Shown here piece by piece: positions 7,572 through 16,009 of a stretch of DNA of 41,274 nucleotides. How positions within the stretch are numbered: the first letter of the stretch is position 1; every line of letters begins with the position of its first letter. The stretch covers positions 1 through 41,274 of the forward strand of contig CAKTPP010000014.1 in the NCBI GenBank assembly GCA_934591895.1. Reading direction: 5' to 3'. The notes beneath the pieces were generated by a model, which was given only the letters and a program-made list of their open reading frames with translations, ran no database searches and was not told the DNA's origin. The translations under genes and the position numbers were made by a program. Origin of the DNA: an uncultured Oscillospiraceae bacterium (GTDB lineage: Bacteria > Bacillota > Clostridia > Oscillospirales > Oscillospiraceae).

Positions 7572-8883
7572 AATATTCTCCCCCATATGTTTGGATCTGT
7601 TCCATCCGGATGCAGACCATGGTTTCATCCGGCACCGCCGCCCACTGCTCGGCAACGCCGAAGCCGGCGATGGCCGCCGGCGCACCCGCTGCGCGGATGA
7701 TCGGCACGCGGTCGCGCGCGCTCTGCGTCAGTCCCCGCTCTGCGAACAGGTCGCTCACGCGCTTTGTGCAGCCGCGCCCCGCCAGACGGATCCGGTCGCC
7801 CGGATATCGCGGCGTAACAAATAGTTTATCATGGATAATCGCAGATTTAAAGACAAAAGTGGTGAACGCGCTGTGAATTTCACGAAACGGCTCCGGCATC
7901 CCCACCGTGATGCGCACACCAAGCTCCGGGATCTCCGTCGCCTGACCGGGGATGAGCGCATACGTCCCGAGCTTTTCCCGGGGCTGCGCGCCGAAAAAGA
8001 GCCGCCCCTGCTCGCGCGTCACGCGCAGGCCGGGCACGTCGGTATGGCCGAGCCCGTCCCCATTGCACAGCCGCTCGAGCGCCAGCAGATGCCGGCGTGA
8101 AAGCTCCCGTCCGGCCGCCTGCTGCAGCGCGCGCACACGCACCGGGCGCGGCAGCGCCAGCAGCTCTGCCGTCGGGATGCCCTCCGCGGGCGTCTGCCCG
8201 GCAAGGAAATTCGCCGCCAGGCCGCTGAGAAACCGCTCGTCCTCGCGCAAAAGCGCCGCCGTATCGCCCGCGTGCCGCACGAAGGCGGCGTTCACACTCT
8301 CGAGCGCGGGCACGGCATGGTGCCGGACGCGGTTGCGGGCGTAAGCGTCGGACGCATTCGTGCTGTCGTCCACGTGCGCAATGCCATGTGCCGCCAGATA
8401 CGCCTCCGCTTCCGCGCGCGTGGTGTCCAGCATCGGGCGCAGGAGCCTGCCGCGCTGCGGCGGGATACCGGTCAGGCCGCGCAGACCGCAGCCGCGCGCG
8501 AGGTTGAGCAGCAGCGTCTCGGCGTTGTCGTCCGCCGTGTGCGCCGTTGCGATCCAGTCGTAACCGTGCGCATCCGCGCAGCGCGCCAAAAATGCATAGC
8601 GCAGCTGCCGCGCGGCGCCCTCCGTACCCATGCCGCGCACGGACGCAACGTCGCCGCGGCCGGCGTAAAACGGCACGCCCAGATGTTCACACTGCGCGCG
8701 CACGAACGCCTCGTCCCGGTCGCTCTCCGCACCGCGCAGGGCATGGTTGAAGTGCGCGCAGCCGACCGTGAAGCCATGCTGCGCCGCCAGCTCCGTCATC
8801 CGGTACAGGAGGTACACGGAGTCCACCCCGCCGGACACGGCGCACAGCACGCGCGCACCGGGCGTGATCGCGTCAATAGTCAT
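7552..8883 (-). CDS. tilS: tRNA(Ile)-lysidine synthase
   Basis: 443 aa. Modifies C34 of the tRNA-Ile CAU anticodon to lysidine using ATP and lysine, changing decoding from AUG to AUA. Seen: the PP-loop SGGVDS at residues 17-22, the N-terminal catalytic domain with TAHTADDNAETLLLNLARG, a middle substrate-binding domain, and a C-terminal TilS domain (about 345-440, TPRYPGDRIRLAGRG). Start: ATG at 8883, lying in the last 11 nt of dnaB, so coupled to it; the longer frame is a shadow of dnaB. Overlaps hpt by 20 nt at the other end. Confidence 0.95.
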   Translation of the reverse strand: MTIDAITPGARVLCAVSGGVDSVYLLYRMTELAAQHGFTVGCAHFNHALRGAESDRDEAFVRAQCEHLGVPFYAGRGDVASVRGMGTEGAARQLRYAFLARCADAHGYDWIATAHTADDNAETLLLNLARGCGLRGLTGIPPQRGRLLRPMLDTTRAEAEAYLAAHGIAHVDDSTNASDAYARNRVRHHAVPALESVNAAFVRHAGDTAALLREDERFLSGLAANFLAGQTPAEGIPTAELLALPRPVRVRALQQAAGRELSRRHLLALERLCNGDGLGHTDVPGLRVTREQGRLFFGAQPREKLGTYALIPGQATEIPELGVRITVGMPEPFREIHSAFTTFVFKSAIIHDKLFVTPRYPGDRIRLAGRGCTKRVSDLFAERGLTQSARDRVPIIRAAGAPAAIAGFGVAEQWAAVPDETMVCIRMEQIQTYGGEYYERYER

Positions 8884-10222
8884 CGTCGTCGTACTTTTTC
8901 TCGATGGCCGCGAACGTCGTGTATTCGGGCAGCCACATGAGCTCGAGCGTGCCGGTCTCACCGTGGCGGTTTTTGAGGATGATCGCCTCGGCAAGGTTCG
9001 GGTTTTCGCACTCCTTGTTATAATACCCGTCGCGGTAGAGCGCGAGCACGATGTCCGCGTCCTGCTCGATGGCGCCGGATTCACGCAGATCCGAGAGCAT
9101 CGGGCGCTTATTCTGGCGCGCTTCGTTGGCACGCGAGAGCTGCGACAGGCAGATGACCGGAACGTTGAGCTCCTTGGCCATGATCTTGAGCATACGGCTC
9201 ATGTCGGAGACCGCCTGCGTGCGGCTCTCGTTTGACCAGCCGTGACCGCTGCCGGCCGACTGCATGAGCTGCAGGTAGTCAATGACGACGAGGCCGAGGT
9301 TCGGGATGCGGCGGCACTGGGCGTTCATGTCCGCAACGGAGAGCGACGGATTGTCGTCGATGCGGATATCGGTCGCGCTGATGGTCGTGGCCGCAGCGCC
9401 GACGCGCCGCCACTCGTCCGCTGAGAGCTTGCCGGTCAGCAGCTTCTGGCTGTCGACCAGCCCCTCACCCGCAAGCAGACGGGTCGTAAGCTGCTCGCGC
9501 GCCATTTCGAGCGAGAACACCGCGACCGTCCTGCCGGACGTCTTGCCGACGTGCAGCGCGATGTTGAGCGCAAGGCTCGTCTTGCCCATGCCGGGACGCG
9601 CGGCGATGAGGATCAGCTCGCCCGCGTTCAGGCCGAGAATGGTCTGGTCCAGATCCGGCAGACCGGTCGCCAGACCGGGGATGCCGCCGCCGCTGCTCGC
9701 CGCCTCGGAGAGGTTTGCGTACACGCGTTGGATGACCATGCTGATCGGCTGCAGGCCGCCGACGTTGCGCCCCTGCCGCAGCGCATAGATCTTGCGCTCG
9801 GCCGCCTCGAGCATGGCATCCGCGCCGCCGGAGCCCTCAAAGATCATGGTATTGATCTCATCGGCCGCGAGGTGCAGATTGCGCAGCAGCGCCTGGTCGC
9901 GCACGATGGCCGCGTACTTGAGCACGTTGGCCGCCGTGGGCGTGACCTGCATGACCTCCATGAGGTACTGCTGCGTCGTGTCCTTGAACACGCCGCGCAC
10001 CTTCATCTGTTCGAGCACCGTGACCGCGTCCACGCTCTGCCCATAGGAGAACATGGCGAAGATGGTGTCAAAAATGTCGCGGTTGGCCTGAATATAAAAT
10101 TCGTCGGACTTGACCTTCTCGATCACATCCGGGATGCAGCTCGGGTCGATGAGCATCGCGCCGATGACTGCCTGCTCCGCCGGAGCGGAATGGGGCGCCT
10201 GTCTGCCAAGCAGCTCCTCCAT
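8873..10222 (-). CDS. dnaB: Replicative DNA helicase DnaB
   Basis: 449 aa. Hexameric 5'-3' helicase of the replisome (called DnaC in B. subtilis). Seen: N-terminal all-helical domain (about 10-110) beginning PHSAPAEQAVIGAMLID, a linker, then the RecA-like core with Walker A ARPGMGKT (208-215), Walker B VVIDYLQLM and the DLRESGAIEQDAD motif. No intein. Start: ATG at 10222 with GGGAGGGAC upstream, 29 nt after the rplI stop. Very acidic C-terminus (KKYDDDDY) overlapping the tilS start. Confidence 0.97.
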   Translation of the reverse strand: MEELLGRQAPHSAPAEQAVIGAMLIDPSCIPDVIEKVKSDEFYIQANRDIFDTIFAMFSYGQSVDAVTVLEQMKVRGVFKDTTQQYLMEVMQVTPTAANVLKYAAIVRDQALLRNLHLAADEINTMIFEGSGGADAMLEAAERKIYALRQGRNVGGLQPISMVIQRVYANLSEAASSGGGIPGLATGLPDLDQTILGLNAGELILIAARPGMGKTSLALNIALHVGKTSGRTVAVFSLEMAREQLTTRLLAGEGLVDSQKLLTGKLSADEWRRVGAAATTISATDIRIDDNPSLSVADMNAQCRRIPNLGLVVIDYLQLMQSAGSGHGWSNESRTQAVSDMSRMLKIMAKELNVPVICLSQLSRANEARQNKRPMLSDLRESGAIEQDADIVLALYRDGYYNKECENPNLAEAIILKNRHGETGTLELMWLPEYTTFAAIEKKYDDDDY

Positions 10223-10251
10223 GACGGGTCCCTCCCTCGCCTGCGCGCGGT

Positions 10252-10701
10252 TTATTTGTCTTCGATGACCAGCACGTGGATCGTGCCGGTGACTTCATAG
10301 CCGAGCTTGCACTTGACCTCATATGCGCCGAAGCTCTTGATGGGCTCGGCCTGCACGATCTTCTGCTTTTCGATGGCGAGATCAAACTGCTCGTGCAGCG
10401 CGTCACTGATCTCCTTCGAGGTGACGGAGCCGAAGAGCTTGCCGTTGCTGCCGGCCTTTGCCGCGATCTTCACCTGGATCGCGCCAAGCTTTCTGGCGTT
10501 TTCCTCCGCCTCGGCCTTTTCGCGGGCGATCTGCGCGGCCTTGGCCTTCTCCTTGAGGCGGAAGGCGTTGAGATTGTCGGCCGTCGCCTCCGTCGCAAGC
10601 TTGCGCGGCAGGAGGTAGTTGCGGGCATAGCCGTCGGAAACTTCCTTGAGCTCGCCCTTTTTACCCTGACCCTTTACGTCTGCATTCAAAATCACTTTCA
10701 T
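10252..10701 (-). CDS. rplI: 50S ribosomal protein L9
   Basis: 149 aa, normal length. Binds 23S rRNA at the base of the L1 stalk. Seen: the N-terminal signature MKVILNADVKGQGKKGELKE and GYARNYLLPRKLA, a long central helix (about 45-75), and a C-terminal domain ending in GTIHVLVIEDK. Start: ATG at 10701 with AAAGGAG upstream; 18 nt separate it from the gdpP stop codon. The gdpP-rplI-dnaB order is conserved in Firmicutes. Confidence 0.98.
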   Translation of the reverse strand: MKVILNADVKGQGKKGELKEVSDGYARNYLLPRKLATEATADNLNAFRLKEKAKAAQIAREKAEAEENARKLGAIQVKIAAKAGSNGKLFGSVTSKEISDALHEQFDLAIEKQKIVQAEPIKSFGAYEVKCKLGYEVTGTIHVLVIEDK

Positions 10702-10719
10702 AGCAAGAAACTCCTTTGC

Positions 10720-12747
10720 TTAATTTTCCAGATTGTCGTCGATCGCCGCGCGTGCCATCTGCACCGCCTGCGCGACCGACACGTCATGCAGCTGCACGGC
10801 CGCCGACGAGCGGCTGCCGCCGCCGCCGAGCGCCTCCATGACGAGCTGCACATTCAATTCACCGATCGAGCGCGCGGAGATGAACACATCCCCGCTGCCC
10901 GTCGGATAAATGACCAGAGACGCCGTGACCCCTGCAATATTGAGCAGCTCATCCGCCGCCTGTGCCGCGACGATGCGGTCCTGCGGCTCGGTGGGTACGG
11001 CAATGGCGATGTCCGCGCGGTAAATGGACGCCGTCTGCAGGATCTTATAGCGGGCGACCGTGTGCTCCATATCCGTCTGCAGGAGCTTTTTCACCTCGGA
11101 GGTGTCCGCTCCGGCGCGGCGCAAAAACGCCGCCGCCTCAAACGTGCGCTCGCCGGTGCGCACGGTGAAGTCCTTCGTGTCGAGCATGATGCCCGAGAGC
11201 ATGGCCTCCGCCTCCACGTGCAGGATGTCCGGCTGCTCGACCAGCTCCTCCAGAAGCTCCGCCATCAGCTCGCATGCCGACGACGCATACGGCTCATGGA
11301 AGCTCATGGTCGCGTTGGAGATATAGTTCGCCGAGCGCCGGTGGTGGTCGATGACCGCCACACGGGTGCAGGCCTCGAGCAGGCTCGCATTTTCGACCTG
11401 ATCCGGCCGGTTGGTGTCCACCACGACGAGCAGCGTGCGGCTGTCGGCATGCAGGAACGCCTCCTGCGGCGACAGGAAGGCCTTGCTGTATTCCGCCGCG
11501 TTGAGCATCCGGTCGCGGAGCTGGCCGGCCGCCGTCTTGTTGGCGTCCATGACGATGCGGCAGGGCGTTCCGAATTTGCGCGCGATGCAGCACACGCCGG
11601 CGGCAGCGCCGAGCGTGTCCAGATCGGAGAATTTGTGCCCCATGACGTAGACCTTGGACGAGTCCTGAATGAGCTGGCCGAGGGCGTTTGCCATGACGCG
11701 GGATTTGACCTTCGTGCGCCGCTCGACCTCGCCGCCGCGGCCGCCGAAGAATTCAAACGTGACGCGGTTTTTCACAACGGCCTGATCGCCGCCGCGCGAG
11801 AGCGCCATCTCGGTGCCGAGGATGGCAAAGTTGTAGTTTTCATCGAGACTCTCCCCGTCGCGGCCGACGCCGACGCTGACCGTGGCGCGGATGCCGCTGG
11901 GGCTGGTCACGCTGTGGACGCTGTCAAGCAGGGACGCGAACTTGTTCTCGCGCAGCTCGTCGAGATGCCGCGACTCGAACACATACAGATACCGGTCGCG
12001 GTCATAGCGGCGGAAGAAGCCGCCCTTGCCCTCGCACCACTGCAGGAGCTTATCCTCAATGGCGTCGCGCAGCTCGTTGCGCTTGCGGTCGGTCAGGCCG
12101 CGGATGAGCTCGTCATAGTTGTCGATGACGATCACGGCAATGATCGGGCGGGAGGCGTAATACTCGAGCCGGATCTTCTCATAGTCCGTCACATCGACCC
12201 AGTAGGTGATGCCCATGTAGCTTGCCGCGTCGTCCGGGTTCGTGCGCACAAGGTTGCCGTGGATCTGGTACTTGCGCCCCTGATACTCCAGCAGCTCGGG
12301 GCACTGGGTGTTGCCCTCGAGCAGCCAGCGGCCGGAAAACTCCGGGATCGCGTCCGTGATGCGCATATCGACCGACGGCTTGTGCCGGCCGCAGATATCA
12401 AAGAAAATCCGGTTCGCCCAGATGACCTGCGAATCCGCCGGGCGAAAGACCGCCATCGGCAGCGGGAAATTCTGCAGGGTATTATTTCGCGCAGACTCCG
12501 TATCATAAGTAACGGATTCGATGTACCGCTCGAGTGTGCGGCGCTTGCGCGCGCGCATGATGACCGAGTAGATGATCAGCAGCAGAATGATGACGCCCTC
12601 GACGATCGACAGCCAGAGCCGGTCGGAGAACAGAAACGTGATGACTGCGAATATGATCAGAAACAGCAGGAACATCCGCGAATTCGGCATCAGCGCACGC
12701 TGCAGCTTCGACTCGCTGGGTACATTGACGGTTTTGGGATCTCGCAT
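10720..12747 (-). CDS. gdpP: Cyclic-di-AMP phosphodiesterase GdpP
   Basis: 675 aa. Membrane-bound DHH-DHHA1 phosphodiesterase that hydrolyses c-di-AMP to pApA, affecting osmotic and cell-wall homeostasis. Seen: two TM segments (about 25-62), a PAS-like domain (about 90-190), a degenerate GGDEF domain with no GGDEF motif (about 200-330), and the DHH domain with GHKFSDLD (380-387), VVVDTN and AVIDHHRRS (DHH 467-469). The DHHA1 domain has SARSIGELNVQ. Odd: the usual GGGGH near the C-terminus reads GGGGS (Ser at about 645). Start: ATG at 12747, 6 nt after AGGAGGT; an ATG six bases earlier abuts the SD directly and is less likely. First gene of the operon, with a promoter at 12805-12833. Confidence 0.94.
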   Translation of the reverse strand: MRDPKTVNVPSESKLQRALMPNSRMFLLFLIIFAVITFLFSDRLWLSIVEGVIILLLIIYSVIMRARKRRTLERYIESVTYDTESARNNTLQNFPLPMAVFRPADSQVIWANRIFFDICGRHKPSVDMRITDAIPEFSGRWLLEGNTQCPELLEYQGRKYQIHGNLVRTNPDDAASYMGITYWVDVTDYEKIRLEYYASRPIIAVIVIDNYDELIRGLTDRKRNELRDAIEDKLLQWCEGKGGFFRRYDRDRYLYVFESRHLDELRENKFASLLDSVHSVTSPSGIRATVSVGVGRDGESLDENYNFAILGTEMALSRGGDQAVVKNRVTFEFFGGRGGEVERRTKVKSRVMANALGQLIQDSSKVYVMGHKFSDLDTLGAAAGVCCIARKFGTPCRIVMDANKTAAGQLRDRMLNAAEYSKAFLSPQEAFLHADSRTLLVVVDTNRPDQVENASLLEACTRVAVIDHHRRSANYISNATMSFHEPYASSACELMAELLEELVEQPDILHVEAEAMLSGIMLDTKDFTVRTGERTFEAAAFLRRAGADTSEVKKLLQTDMEHTVARYKILQTASIYRADIAIAVPTEPQDRIVAAQAADELLNIAGVTASLVIYPTGSGDVFISARSIGELNVQLVMEALGGGGSRSSAAVQLHDVSVAQAVQMARAAIDDNLEN

Positions 12748-12804
12748 CGTCATACCTCCTTGCACCCCAGTGGGCAAAACCTATTGCCCCCATAATAATC
12801 AATG

Positions 12805-12833
12805 ATTATATCATCTTTCCCGAACGTTGACAA
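12805..12833 (-). promoter_or_regulatory. Promoter of the gdpP-rplI-dnaB-tilS-hpt-ftsH operon
   Basis: Minus-strand TTGTCA (12828-12833), a 17-nt spacer and a perfect TATAAT (12805-12810). About 40-50 nt of leader before the gdpP SD. Confidence 0.8.
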
Positions 12834-12872
12834 TACACTTTCCCGCCGAAGATTTGTGAAAGGAGTGTGCGC

Positions 12873-13895
12873 ATGAAGGCCATTTTGCTCGCCGGCGGTC
12901 AGGGGCGGCGGCTGCGCAGCATCACGGGCAAGCTGCCGAAGCCCATGGTACCGCTCGTCGGCGTACCGGTGCTCGACCGGCTGCTCGAGCTGCTGCGGCG
13001 CAGCGGCTTCACGGACGTGTGCGCAACGCTGTGCTACCGGCCGGAGGTCATTCAGGAGCACTGCGGCGACGGCAGCGGCTACGGCGTGCACCTGCGCTAC
13101 CGCATCGAGACCGAGCCGCGCGGAACGGCGGGCGCCGTGCGCGCGTGCAGCGGCTTTTACGGCCGGGACGATTTTCTCGTCATCAGCGGCGACGCGGCGT
13201 GCAGCTTTGACCTCCTGCGGCTCTACCGGCAGCACCAGAGCTCCGGCGCCGCCGTGACGGTCGCGCTCTATCCGGACGCGGAGCCGCTGCAGTACGGGCT
13301 CGTTTTGCAGGACCGGCAGGGCTTCGTGCGCCACTTCATCGAAAAGCCGGACTGGCCGCACGTCGTGACCGATCTCGTCAACACCGGCATCTATATCGTG
13401 TCCCCGCGGGCGATGGCCTATGTGCCGGAGGACACGCCGTTTGATTTTGCCAATGACCTCTTCCCGCTGCTGCTCGCGGCGAACGAGCCGATCCTCGGCG
13501 TGCCGATGGACGGCTACTGGTGCGACATCGGCACGCCGCGCGCCTACTACCGGTGCTGTCTGGACGTGCTCGACGGACGGCTGTGCCCGGCGCCGCCGGA
13601 AGTGCCGGAAGTGCCGGAAGCACCGGAAGCGCCGGACGCCCCCGCGCAATGCGCAGACCCGCTCCGGCGCAGCGTCCCCTGCCGCGACCGCGCGCACCGG
13701 ATGCGCACGCTGTCGGAGGCGATGATGGAGGCCGGCGCCGACTTCACGGACGGTCTGCACGTGCGCGACGGCAGCTGGGAGCTGACCGTCCGGCCGGATG
13801 CGCAAGCCTCCGCCCTGCAGGTGGAGGCAAACACGCCGGATGCCGCCGCCGCGGCCGCGCGGCTGCTCGAGCTGATGGAGCAGCACGGGGAATAA
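12873..13895 (+). CDS. Sugar-phosphate nucleotidyltransferase with a degenerate mutase-like C-terminal domain
   Basis: 340 aa. The N-terminal 1-235 is an NTP_transferase domain of the mannose-1-phosphate guanylyltransferase/GCD1 type, expected to make an NDP-sugar from NTP and a sugar 1-phosphate. Seen: LLAGGQGRRLRSITGKLPKP signature (5-24), VISGDA (103-108), IEKP (156-159), NTGIYI (170-175), DGYWCDIGTP (213-222). Then a Pro/Glu/Ala linker (about 240-258) encoded by 9-nt repeats. Last, a ~60-aa tail (279-340) that reads like phosphohexomutase domain IV; the phosphate loop RPSGTEP is RPDAQAS here. Related clostridial proteins of ~820 aa have the full mutase (family knowledge), so this looks internally shortened. 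Start: ATG at 12873 after AAAGGAG. The sugar is not predictable. Confidence 0.8.
   Translation: MKAILLAGGQGRRLRSITGKLPKPMVPLVGVPVLDRLLELLRRSGFTDVCATLCYRPEVIQEHCGDGSGYGVHLRYRIETEPRGTAGAVRACSGFYGRDDFLVISGDAACSFDLLRLYRQHQSSGAAVTVALYPDAEPLQYGLVLQDRQGFVRHFIEKPDWPHVVTDLVNTGIYIVSPRAMAYVPEDTPFDFANDLFPLLLAANEPILGVPMDGYWCDIGTPRAYYRCCLDVLDGRLCPAPPEVPEVPEAPEAPDAPAQCADPLRRSVPCRDRAHRMRTLSEAMMEAGADFTDGLHVRDGSWELTVRPDAQASALQVEANTPDAAAAAARLLELMEQHGE
13595..13639 (+). repeat. Five 9-nt tandem repeats encoding a PEV/PEA linker
   Basis: Five imperfect copies of GCCGGAAGT-type units encode Pro-Glu-Val/Ala triplets between the nucleotidyltransferase domain and the C-terminal tail. Such in-frame repeats can change copy number without a frameshift. 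Confidence 0.85.
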
Positions 13896-13902
13896 AGACG
13901 CA

Positions 13903-13934
13903 AAAACCGCCGCATCGTCGGATGCGGCGGTTTT
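13903..13934. terminator. Bidirectional terminator between convergent operons
   Basis: A 13-bp perfect stem (AAAACCGCCGCAT and its complement) with a 6-nt loop. A-tract on one side and T-tract on the other, so it can stop both the nucleotidyltransferase gene (plus) and the V-ATPase operon (minus). Confidence 0.9.
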
Positions 13935-13942
13935 GAGATACA

Positions 13943-14596
13943 TTATTGCTTATAATGGTGTGCGTCCTCGAGGACCATTTCCTTGACCTTCATCAGGCGC
14001 ACCTTGGTCGAACTTTCGTTCTCGTCCAGCTTCATGGAGATGTAACGAATGTTCTGCTCCAGCTCCGGGATCATCACGTATTCGAGCGCGTTGACGCGGC
14101 GGCGGGTCTTTTCGATCTCCTGCGCGAGCATCTGCGTGGTCTTTTCGACCTGCGCAAGCTCCAGCATATCCTTAAACACCTCCGCCAGCTTCTCGAGCGC
14201 ATCGTCCAGCTCGCCGGACGTCTGCGCAAAGCCGTACGGGAAGATCTCGGACGGGTCGCTGTTGCGGGTCCGGAAATCGTAGACCGGCACGTTCACGCTC
14301 ATGATGTTCTGATAGGTCATGCCCAGCTCGACACTCTGCCGCGGGTAGAGCAGCGACTGCTCGAGCATTTCCGGGGACATGATCGCGGACGCGACCGACA
14401 GAGAGCCGAACGCCTCCGTGAGTCCCTGCTCGACCTTTGCGCGCAGCTGCTTGTTCAGGCGCACGTTGTCGAGAAACTGACGCATCAGCTCGTCACGCTT
14501 ATCCTTGAGGAGCTTATGACCCCTGCGAGCGGTCTTCAGCCGGCCCTTGAGCTGGTTGAGCACCATTCTTGTCGGGGTAATCGCTGTATTTGCCAT
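13943..14596 (-). CDS. atpD: V-type ATP synthase subunit D
   Basis: 217 aa. Central rotor shaft of the V/A-type ATPase, linking the A3B3 head to the membrane rotor (NtpD in Enterococcus hirae). Typical opening TAITPTRMVLNQLKGRLKTA and an almost wholly helical, coiled-coil protein with conserved MALEYVMIPELEQ-like segment (here NALEYVMIPELEQNI). Start: ATG at 14596 preceded by GAGGTGAT; a TTG one codon earlier is possible. Last gene of the operon, 39 nt after subunit B, followed by the terminator at 13903-13934. Confidence 0.95.
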   Translation of the reverse strand: MANTAITPTRMVLNQLKGRLKTARRGHKLLKDKRDELMRQFLDNVRLNKQLRAKVEQGLTEAFGSLSVASAIMSPEMLEQSLLYPRQSVELGMTYQNIMSVNVPVYDFRTRNSDPSEIFPYGFAQTSGELDDALEKLAEVFKDMLELAQVEKTTQMLAQEIEKTRRRVNALEYVMIPELEQNIRYISMKLDENESSTKVRLMKVKEMVLEDAHHYKQ

Positions 14597-14635
14597 CAAA
14601 TCACCTCACTTGGTAAGTCTGCGGGACGGGTGCGA

Positions 14636-16009
14636 TCAGGTCTCGGGCATATACTTTTCGATCAGCTCGGGCTTGATGCGCTTGAGTTCGGTGCGCGGCA
14701 GCAGGCTCAGCAGCTCCCAGCCGAGGTTGAGGGTGTCCTCAATGGAACGGTTGGTGTTGTTGCCCTGATTGACGTAACGCTGCTCAAACGCGTCGGCGAA
14801 CTTCGCAAACTGCTTGTCGTCGTCCGACAGCGCCGCCTCGCCGAGGATGGTCATGAGCTCCTTAGCGTCCTTGCCGCGGGCATAGGCCGCAAACAGCTGG
14901 TTCATCGTGCCGGAGTGATCCTCGCGGGTCTTGCCCTCGCCGATGCCCTTATCCTTCAGACGCGACAGGCTGGGCAGCACGTCCACGGGCGGGATGATGC
15001 CCTTGCGGTACAGGTCACGGGAAAGGATGATCTGACCCTCGGTGATGTAGCCGGTCAGGTCGGGGATCGGGTGGGTCTTGTCGTCCTCGGGCATGGTCAG
15101 GATCGGGATCATGGTGATCGAGCCGGACTTGCCGATGCGGCGGCCGGCGCGCTCGTAGAGCGTGGCAAGGTCGGTGTACAGGTAGCCGGGGTAGCCGCGG
15201 CGGCCGGGGACTTCCTTCTTGGCCGCGGAGACCTCACGCAGTGCCTCGGCGTAGTTGGTGATATCGGTCAGGATGACCAGCACCTGCATATCCTTCTCGA
15301 AGGCCAGATACTCGGCCGCAGTCAGCGCCATACGCGGGGTGGCGATACGCTCGACGGCGGGGTCGTTGGCGAGGTTCGAGAACACGACCGTGCGGTCGAT
15401 GGCGCCGGTGCGGCGGAACTCCTGAATGAAGTACTCGGACTCCTCGAACGTGATGCCGATGGCGGCGAAGACGACGGCGAAGTTCTCGTTGTCGCCCAGC
15501 ACCTTTGCCTGACGCGCGATCTGCGCGGCGAGGGCGGCGTGCGGCAGGCCGGAGGCCGAGAAGATCGGCAGCTTCTGGCCGCGGACGAGGGTGTTCAGGC
15601 CGTCAATGGTGGACACGCCGGTCTGAATGAACTCTGCCGGGTAGGCGCGGGCTGCCGGGTTCATCGGCAGGCCGTTGATGTCGCGGTGCTCCTCGGCGAG
15701 GATCGCCGGACCGCCGTCGATGGGCTCGCCCATGCCGTTGAAGACGCGGCCGAGCATATCCTCGCTCACGCCCAGCTGCAGCGGGTGGCCGAGAAAGCGC
15801 ACCTTCGACTGCGCAAGGTTGATGCCCTGCGCGCTCTCGAACAGCTGCACGACCGCATGATCGTCCTCGACCTCGAGGACCTTGCAGCGGCGGACTTCAC
15901 CGTTCGGGAGCTCGATCTCGGCCAGCTCGTCGTAGGTCACGCCTTCGACGTTCTTGACGATCATCAGAGGGCTGGCGATCTCCTGGATGGTCTTGTATTC
16001 TCTAATCAC
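14636..16009 (-). CDS. atpB: V-type ATP synthase subunit B
   Basis: 457 aa. Non-catalytic nucleotide-site subunit of the A3B3 head. Begins IREYKTIQEIASPLMIVKNV and contains FEESEYFIQEFRRTGAIDR, GRRGYPGYLYTDLATLYERAGR and SLSRLKDKGIGEGKTREDH, all typical of V-type B; no P-loop, as expected. Start: GTG at 16009 that overlaps the atpA stop by 4 nt (GTGA), with the SD inside the end of atpA, so translation is coupled. Confidence 0.97.
   Translation of the reverse strand: MIREYKTIQEIASPLMIVKNVEGVTYDELAEIELPNGEVRRCKVLEVEDDHAVVQLFESAQGINLAQSKVRFLGHPLQLGVSEDMLGRVFNGMGEPIDGGPAILAEEHRDINGLPMNPAARAYPAEFIQTGVSTIDGLNTLVRGQKLPIFSASGLPHAALAAQIARQAKVLGDNENFAVVFAAIGITFEESEYFIQEFRRTGAIDRTVVFSNLANDPAVERIATPRMALTAAEYLAFEKDMQVLVILTDITNYAEALREVSAAKKEVPGRRGYPGYLYTDLATLYERAGRRIGKSGSITMIPILTMPEDDKTHPIPDLTGYITEGQIILSRDLYRKGIIPPVDVLPSLSRLKDKGIGEGKTREDHSGTMNQLFAAYARGKDAKELMTILGEAALSDDDKQFAKFADAFEQRYVNQGNNTNRSIEDTLNLGWELLSLLPRTELKRIKPELIEKYMPET

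Noticed and set aside
7572..7685. Longer hpt start at 7685 or 7586
   Set aside because: Overlaps tilS coding sequence further and lacks an SD; ATG at 7571 has GGGGGAGA and matches the family N-terminus.
12827..12855. Plus-strand TTGACA as a promoter for the nucleotidyltransferase gene
   Set aside because: The hexamer is perfect but the -10 17 nt later (AGATTT) is poor, and the RNA start would fall at the SD. The same bases form the -35 of the gdpP promoter on the other strand.
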